Source: a virus. Taken from it: a stretch of 33,058 bases of DNA. The stretch spans positions 1 through 33,058 of the IMG/VR virus record IMGVR_UViG_3300007345_000136; one strand, given 5' to 3'. The notes under the pieces are model-generated. The model saw only the letters and a program-made list of their open reading frames with translations. It ran no database searches and was not told where the DNA came from. Each line of letters starts with the position of its first letter. Position 1 is the stretch's first letter. Below, piece by piece: positions 29,992-33,058 of this stretch. The translations under genes were made by a program, and so were the position numbers.

Positions 29992-30280
29992 CATTGCGTT
30001 TAGCGCCAAATTCCGCATTCAGGAAAATCGCAACCGTAAAAACGACAAGGCCCCAGAGGAACAGATCATTGTTGATTTCACCTCTGAGCAGGCAATGGCC
30101 GCGGCCAGCTATCTGATGAGCATGGCTGAACAGGCTGAAGCCAAAGGCCAAACCATTCGCATCTACACCGGCAAAGACGAATACACCGAGCAAACCGGTT
30201 TTTCGCTCTGGGGCGGTAAATGGGGCAACAAAGGTTCCTTTAGCCCGCTCAAGCCTGAATCCTCTGAATCTTCTTTCTGA
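29984..30280 (+). CDS. Hypothetical protein of the recombination block
   Basis: 98 aa. FSAKFRIQENRNRKNDKAPEEQIIVDFTSEQAMAAASYLMSMAEQAEAKGQTIRIYTGKDEY, beta strands flanking a helix, then SLWGGKWGNKGSFSPLKP and a Ser/Glu end (ESSESSF). The acidic, terminal-Phe tail faintly recalls SSB tails, but the core is not OB-like, so I do not call it SSB. It lies between two DNA-binding genes in the annealing operon. Function unknown. Confidence 0.6.
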   Translation: MADIAFSAKFRIQENRNRKNDKAPEEQIIVDFTSEQAMAAASYLMSMAEQAEAKGQTIRIYTGKDEYTEQTGFSLWGGKWGNKGSFSPLKPESSESSF

Positions 30281-30630
30281 TGCAACCCACAATGATTATC
30301 CTCACCGATTCCCAGGTTGTTGAGCTAAACAACCGCATTGGTCAAATTCAGCGTTTGCTTGAGAGCGCGCAGGTCATCAAGGCTGGCGGTGCTGCTCAAC
30401 CCAAAGCTGTGACCGAATCAGTTGAAACGCCATCGATTGTTGGTAAGCGCCGCAAGGCCAAGCGCAAGCGTGGTGCATTGAACGAACAAAAGGTGGCTGA
30501 AATCAAAGCCCGTCTTGCTACAGGCAATGAATCAGCGCGAATCATCGCAGAAGATTACGGCGTGCATGTCACAACCGTGAATCTGATCAAATACGGCAAG
30601 ACCTGGAAGAACGTTCAAGCATCCGCTTGA
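30280..30630 (+). CDS. Small HTH DNA-binding protein (GKTW type)
   Basis: 116 aa. A helical N-terminus (VVELNNRIGQIQRLLESAQ), a basic linker (KRRKAKRKRG) and a terminal HTH: KVAEIKARLATGNESARIIAEDYGVHVTTVNLIKYGKTWKNV. The same IA--YGV---V--I--GKTW module occurs at 31608-31952, and such modules are known from HNH-associated DNA-binding proteins. Coupled to the previous gene (TGATG). It probably regulates transcription or marks a DNA site. Confidence 0.75.
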   Translation: MQPTMIILTDSQVVELNNRIGQIQRLLESAQVIKAGGAAQPKAVTESVETPSIVGKRRKAKRKRGALNEQKVAEIKARLATGNESARIIAEDYGVHVTTVNLIKYGKTWKNVQASA

Positions 30631-30839
30631 TGGCGATCCATCAGTTGTAGTTCTAGGGCTGCAATACGGTTGGTTGCTTGCTGCAGCAATGTCTGCTGCA
30701 TATTCCAAGCGCGGTACAACTGAGCGGCAATGGGGCCGGCGTTGGGGGTGTTCTCCAATCGTCTGGCCTCTTTTTCAATGTTGAATGCGGATGAGGTGTC
30801 TGTTTTAGGAATCATCCAATCCCATGCTTCGTTGTCCAT
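30615..30839 (-). CDS. Small hypothetical protein on the opposite strand
   Basis: About 74 aa from ATG 30839; a GTG at 30863 would add 8 residues. DNEAWDWMIPKTDTSSAFNIEKEARRLENTPNAGPIAAQLYRAWNMQQTLLQQATNRIAALELQL looks like a real helical protein. Its 3' end overlaps the converging plus-strand gene by 16 bases. It is the only minus-strand gene in the rightward cluster. Function unknown. Confidence 0.55.
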   Translation of the reverse strand: MDNEAWDWMIPKTDTSSAFNIEKEARRLENTPNAGPIAAQLYRAWNMQQTLLQQATNRIAALELQLMDRHQADA

Positions 30840-30889
30840 AGCAAAGGCTGGTAGCACATTCACGCTAGGCAGGGCGTCAACATCACAAA

Positions 30890-30918
30890 TTGCGACACCC
30901 TTGATTTAGGGGTTTACT
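30890..30918 (+). promoter_or_regulatory. Sigma70-type promoter, GGGGTTTACTC variant
   Basis: TTGCGA (30890-30895), 17-bp spacer ending TTTAGGGG, TTTACT (30913-30918). One base off the shared -10. Likely drives the small-gene block from 30987 onwards. Confidence 0.75.
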
Positions 30919-30986
30919 CCGCTGAAATAGCCGCTACCATCTACGCAACCGGGGCGACCCGGCCAACCGACAACCCACACCACACC

Positions 30987-31124
30987 ATGAAACTCAGCCT
31001 CTACGGCGTCCTGCAATTCCTGATTCCGGTCGCCATCTTTGCTGCCATCTTTCACGATGGTCTAACCATGCAAACCGCACATCACAGCGGCACTCAATCC
31101 TCTACGCAAATTCACCACAAATGA
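30987..31124 (+). CDS. Small protein with N-terminal membrane segment or signal
   Basis: A 45-aa frame, ATG 30987 to TGA 31122-31124, overlapping the next start as ATGA. It starts MKLSLYGVLQFLIPVAIFAAIF, a hydrophobic helix after a single Lys, then a His/Ser/Gln-rich end. This is the layout of a small membrane or exported protein. It is the first gene after the promoter at 30890. Function unknown. Confidence 0.6.
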   Translation: MKLSLYGVLQFLIPVAIFAAIFHDGLTMQTAHHSGTQSSTQIHHK

Positions 31125-31420
31125 GCCTCGTCGCACTTTCCGCTCAGTGTTCAGGCATGGTCGCGCCTGTTATCCCAACAGGCCAAAAGATCTACAAGAT
31201 GTCAGCCAATGCACGTGGCGTCAGAGTTGAGCGTGAACTATGGCGCTTCCATCCCGGAATGCCCTGCTACGTCCGTGGCTGGCCTCAGGAAGAGGCAACA
31301 ATCATCGCCAAAGCCGAAGGCTGCTCATGGCCTACCTACATCGTTGAGCGCTTCTCTACAGGCGCCAAATATCAAGTCTCACAAATTTACCTTTCCAAAC
31401 GACCCATCGAAACTCGTTGA
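31121..31420 (+). CDS. Hypothetical protein, small beta-rich
   Basis: 99 aa. The middle (ELWRFHPGMPCYVRGWPQEEATIIAKAEGCSWPTYIVERFSTGAKYQVSQIYLS) looks like a compact beta barrel, with a W-FHPG--CYV pattern. The start codon overlaps the previous stop. No family is recognised; by position it belongs to the same small-gene operon. Confidence 0.6.
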   Translation: MSLVALSAQCSGMVAPVIPTGQKIYKMSANARGVRVERELWRFHPGMPCYVRGWPQEEATIIAKAEGCSWPTYIVERFSTGAKYQVSQIYLSKRPIETR

Positions 31421-31422
31421 TC

Positions 31423-31608
31423 ATGCTTCAACCTCAACCCCGCCGTTTCTATTTCACAATCCCAGCCCTCAATGTCTACGACTGGGTGGTTGCCTGTGGC
31501 TTCACCGAAGCTAAACAGCTCGCCCATGAAACATGGGGTCAGTATTACCGTCACCTGCAATGGTTGACACCTGAAACACATCGCGCTGTAAAACTGCCAA
31601 ACATTTAA
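31423..31608 (+). CDS. Small hypothetical protein
   Basis: 61 aa from ATG 31423; an in-frame TTG two codons earlier (31417) is an alternative. RRFYFTIPALNVYDWVVACGFTEAKQLAHETWGQYYRHLQWL is aromatic-rich with a strand-helix layout, and WL-PET closes it. It looks real; function unknown. The stop TAA overlaps the next ATG. Confidence 0.6.
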   Translation: MLQPQPRRFYFTIPALNVYDWVVACGFTEAKQLAHETWGQYYRHLQWLTPETHRAVKLPNI

Positions 31609-31952
31609 TGGCACGCACCAAATGCGTCAAACTTACAGCTCAAGATGTTCTGTTCATTCTTGAATCAACCGAAAGCAATCAGGCGCTTGGTCAACGCTTT
31701 GGCGTATCACGGCAAGCCATTTCACTAATCAGAAACGGCAAGACATGGACTGACATTGCGCCTGAAATTCCCCGCATACCTGTTCGCTTGGTCAACAATG
31801 TCAGAAAGGATTACCCCGCCGCCTTTGTTGATTGCAGGAATTGCGCCGAATACGTTCACGGCGAATGCTCCTTTGGCTTTCCTGAGGCCATAGATGAACC
31901 CGAATTTGCCGCCGCCTGCCAGCTCTTTAAGCGAAATCAAGACCATCCTTGA
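31608..31952 (+). CDS. HTH (GKTW type) protein with Cys/FPEA module
   Basis: 114 aa. Residues 1-50: KLTAQDVLFILESTESNQALGQRFGVSRQAISLIRNGKTWTDI, an HTH closely resembling the one at 30280-30630. Residues about 68-105: C-R-N-C, then a C about ten residues later followed by SFGFPEA, then FAAACQLF, likely a zinc site. The same CxxC...CxFxFPEA order recurs in the last gene of the window. A DNA-binding regulator is the most likely role. Confidence 0.75.
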   Translation: MARTKCVKLTAQDVLFILESTESNQALGQRFGVSRQAISLIRNGKTWTDIAPEIPRIPVRLVNNVRKDYPAAFVDCRNCAEYVHGECSFGFPEAIDEPEFAAACQLFKRNQDHP

Positions 31953-32100
31953 TCAATGCCTGCAGGAATACTGGGCGCCTCGTTTCAATGAATTAACCAT
32001 TGACCACCAGGCCCGCATGTACGCCGCATTGCAACCGTTCATCCGCTATCAAATGGCTAATTGCCCGATGGTTGATGGCGCAGATCAAGGCAACAGCTAA
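31894..32100 (+). CDS. Small hypothetical protein
   Basis: 68 aa, overlapping the previous gene by 59 bases in another frame. SSLSEIKTILDQCLQEYWAPRFNELTIDHQARMYAALQPFIRYQMANCP is clearly helical and protein-like, so the overlap is probably real. The stop lies inside the next frame's start region. Function unknown. Confidence 0.6.
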   Translation: MNPNLPPPASSLSEIKTILDQCLQEYWAPRFNELTIDHQARMYAALQPFIRYQMANCPMVDGADQGNS

Positions 32101-32272
32101 CCGATACGACAGTCCGCGTCATTACTGCTATGGCGCTGATTGGGTCGGTTACGGTGTCTGCTCAGCCTTTGAACCATGGTGTTGGGATGGCACCGCTGTA
32201 TGGCGTGGCCCACTCTGCAACACACGTTCCGAAGCCCTTGCCATTGCCAAAAATCATGCTGACTCGTGTTGA
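32075..32272 (+). CDS. Small aromatic-rich hypothetical protein
   Basis: 65 aa from ATG 32075, chosen over the upstream start because that would lie inside the previous gene. SPRHYCYGADWVGYGVCSAFEPWCWDGTAVWRGPLCNTRSEALAIAKNHADSC has many Trp, Tyr and five Cys, a beta-strand plus helix pattern typical of tiny cyanophage proteins. Function unknown. Confidence 0.55.
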   Translation: MAQIKATANRYDSPRHYCYGADWVGYGVCSAFEPWCWDGTAVWRGPLCNTRSEALAIAKNHADSC

Positions 32273-32516
32273 ACTCGATCAACGTCGTGCCGATTTCATG
32301 GAAACGCTGTACGACCACTATCAAGCCGATCACCTTTACACCGGCATCTGGGAGCGCTTTGCCTATGACGTTGCCGCCAATGTTCGTGACTTGGATTACA
32401 GCGTTTTGCGCGCTGATCTCATCCGTGCTTTTGGTGTTACTGACAGTGAGCTGGCTAACCGGTACGCTGATACTGCTATCACCGTTTTAACCAGTCATCT
32501 ACTGCCTCAATCCTGA
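32256..32516 (+). CDS. Small helical hypothetical protein
   Basis: 86 aa from ATG 32256, overlapping the previous gene by 17 bases. LTRVELDQRRADFMETLYDHYQADHLYTGIWERFAYDVAANVRDLDYSVLRADLIRAFGV is a helical fold with repeated Tyr/Asp. The frame upstream is a shadow of the previous gene. No family is recognised. Confidence 0.6.
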   Translation: MLTRVELDQRRADFMETLYDHYQADHLYTGIWERFAYDVAANVRDLDYSVLRADLIRAFGVTDSELANRYADTAITVLTSHLLPQS

Positions 32517-32518
32517 AC

Positions 32519-32752
32519 ATGGCCGTTAAAGTCCCGTTTCTTAACTGGTTTGAGAATTGGTGCTTCAATGTTCTTGCTCGTAGCAAGCGCGTCGGCACCG
32601 TTTCAGTCAGGTTGCGGCATACACCTGTGGCCTTCATCGTGCGTGATCTCAACGACCCGTGCATTGAAGTGCCACAAGATGACGAAATGCCGCCTGATCA
32701 CTTCAACCTAGAGCGGTTGTTTCACCTTCCTTCCTACGGCGAAGGCGAGTGA
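32519..32752 (+). CDS. Small hypothetical protein
   Basis: 77 aa. FLNWFENWCFNVLARSKRVGTVSVRLRHTPVAFIVRDLNDPCIEVPQDDEMPPDHFNLERLF has an amphipathic aromatic start, strands and an acidic end (YGEGE). It begins 2 bases after the previous stop. Function unknown. Confidence 0.6.
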   Translation: MAVKVPFLNWFENWCFNVLARSKRVGTVSVRLRHTPVAFIVRDLNDPCIEVPQDDEMPPDHFNLERLFHLPSYGEGE

Positions 32753-32753
32753 C

Positions 32754-33058
32754 GTGATCAATTTATTCAACGGCAGAGTTGTTTTAGAACGGCGAACGCT
32801 CGTTGAAAATTGGCGCGCCAAAGTCAAACTGCCCAAACAGGGCGGCAATGTGGTGATCATTGATCTTCAAACGACACACCTCAAAACCGCCTTTGTTCGG
32901 GCAAATAATATTTACCAAAGCATCAAAAAGGGCGAAAATTACGACCAGCTCGATCCACCAACACCAAGCCACCTAACCTGCTGGGATTGCTATCACTGGT
33001 CTGTGCTGCGCGTCAACAACGGCGGCAACGGGTGCGAATTTGAATTCCCCGAAGCCAA
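32754..33058 (+). CDS. Partial gene with Cys/FPEA module
   Basis: GTG at 32754 (1 base after the previous stop) opens a frame that runs to the right edge, at least 101 residues. It contains ERRTLVENWRAKVK, then VVIIDLQTTHLKTAFVRANNIYQSI, and CWDC, then GCEFEFPEA near the edge. The last part matches the Cys/FPEA module of the 31608-31952 protein. Its end and full function are outside the window. Confidence 0.6.
   Translation, partial: MINLFNGRVVLERRTLVENWRAKVKLPKQGGNVVIIDLQTTHLKTAFVRANNIYQSIKKGENYDQLDPPTPSHLTCWDCYHWSVLRVNNGGNGCEFEFPEA

Noticed and set aside
29984-30280. Single-stranded DNA-binding protein (SSB)
   Set aside because: Only the terminal Phe and acidic/Ser tail suggest it; no OB-fold pattern is visible.
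1-33058. Integrase, lysis genes, polymerase, helicase, tRNAs or terminal repeats
   Set aside because: Looked for by motif and by comparing the two ends; none seen, so the lifestyle cannot be decided and the genome is probably incomplete here.

Overview
The window is almost certainly a fragment of a tailed-phage genome (a long-tailed siphovirus, free phage or prophage). It holds a complete head/connector/tail assembly cluster on the minus strand and an early/recombination cluster on the plus strand. The host cannot be proved from sequence. The LamG/SPRY-type tail-fibre proteins, the many weak or absent Shine-Dalgarno sites and the small early proteins resemble siphoviruses of picocyanobacteria (Synechococcus/Cyanobium-like). 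That is an inference, not a measurement.

Minus strand, read from right to left in transcription order: small terminase (about 23.1 kb), large terminase, two small genes, portal (DUF4055-like), SPP1-gp7-like minor head protein, three very small proteins, scaffold, major capsid protein, decoration-like protein, a hidden 58-aa gene, head-completion adaptor, two tandem 84-aa paralogues, head-closure, HK97-gp10-like and tail-terminator proteins, major tail protein, tail-assembly chaperone with a programmed -1 frameshift (G GGA AAC), tape measure, distal tail and hub proteins, two further tail-tube-like proteins, and four fibre proteins. The last fibre gene runs off the left edge. Terminator-like hairpins lie just after the capsid/decoration genes and just after the major tail gene, where they could reduce expression of the genes that follow.

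Plus strand, 23.36 kb to the right edge: a protein with a ribbon-helix-helix-like N-terminus and a replication-protein-like C-terminus, directly downstream of an array of phased 10/20-bp repeats; a fusion of a ParB-like helical region with DUF4326; a lower-GC gene of unknown function; a PD-(D/E)XK nuclease; RusA resolvase; a DNA-binding protein with a NUMOD-like C-terminus; a DUF1071/Sak-type annealing protein; several small DNA-binding proteins; and a tail of small unknown genes, two of which share a Cys/FPEA module.

Four promoters share the core GGGGTWTACTC, with a -35 box 17-18 bp upstream. In three of them the -35 box contains the stop codon of the preceding gene. There are no tRNAs, rRNAs, IS elements, integrase, lysis genes, DNA polymerase or helicase in the window, so the genome is incomplete here. 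Genes are tightly packed (ATGA and TGATG overlaps). The longest stretch without a confident gene is about 290 bases (23076-23364), and it contains the repeat array.
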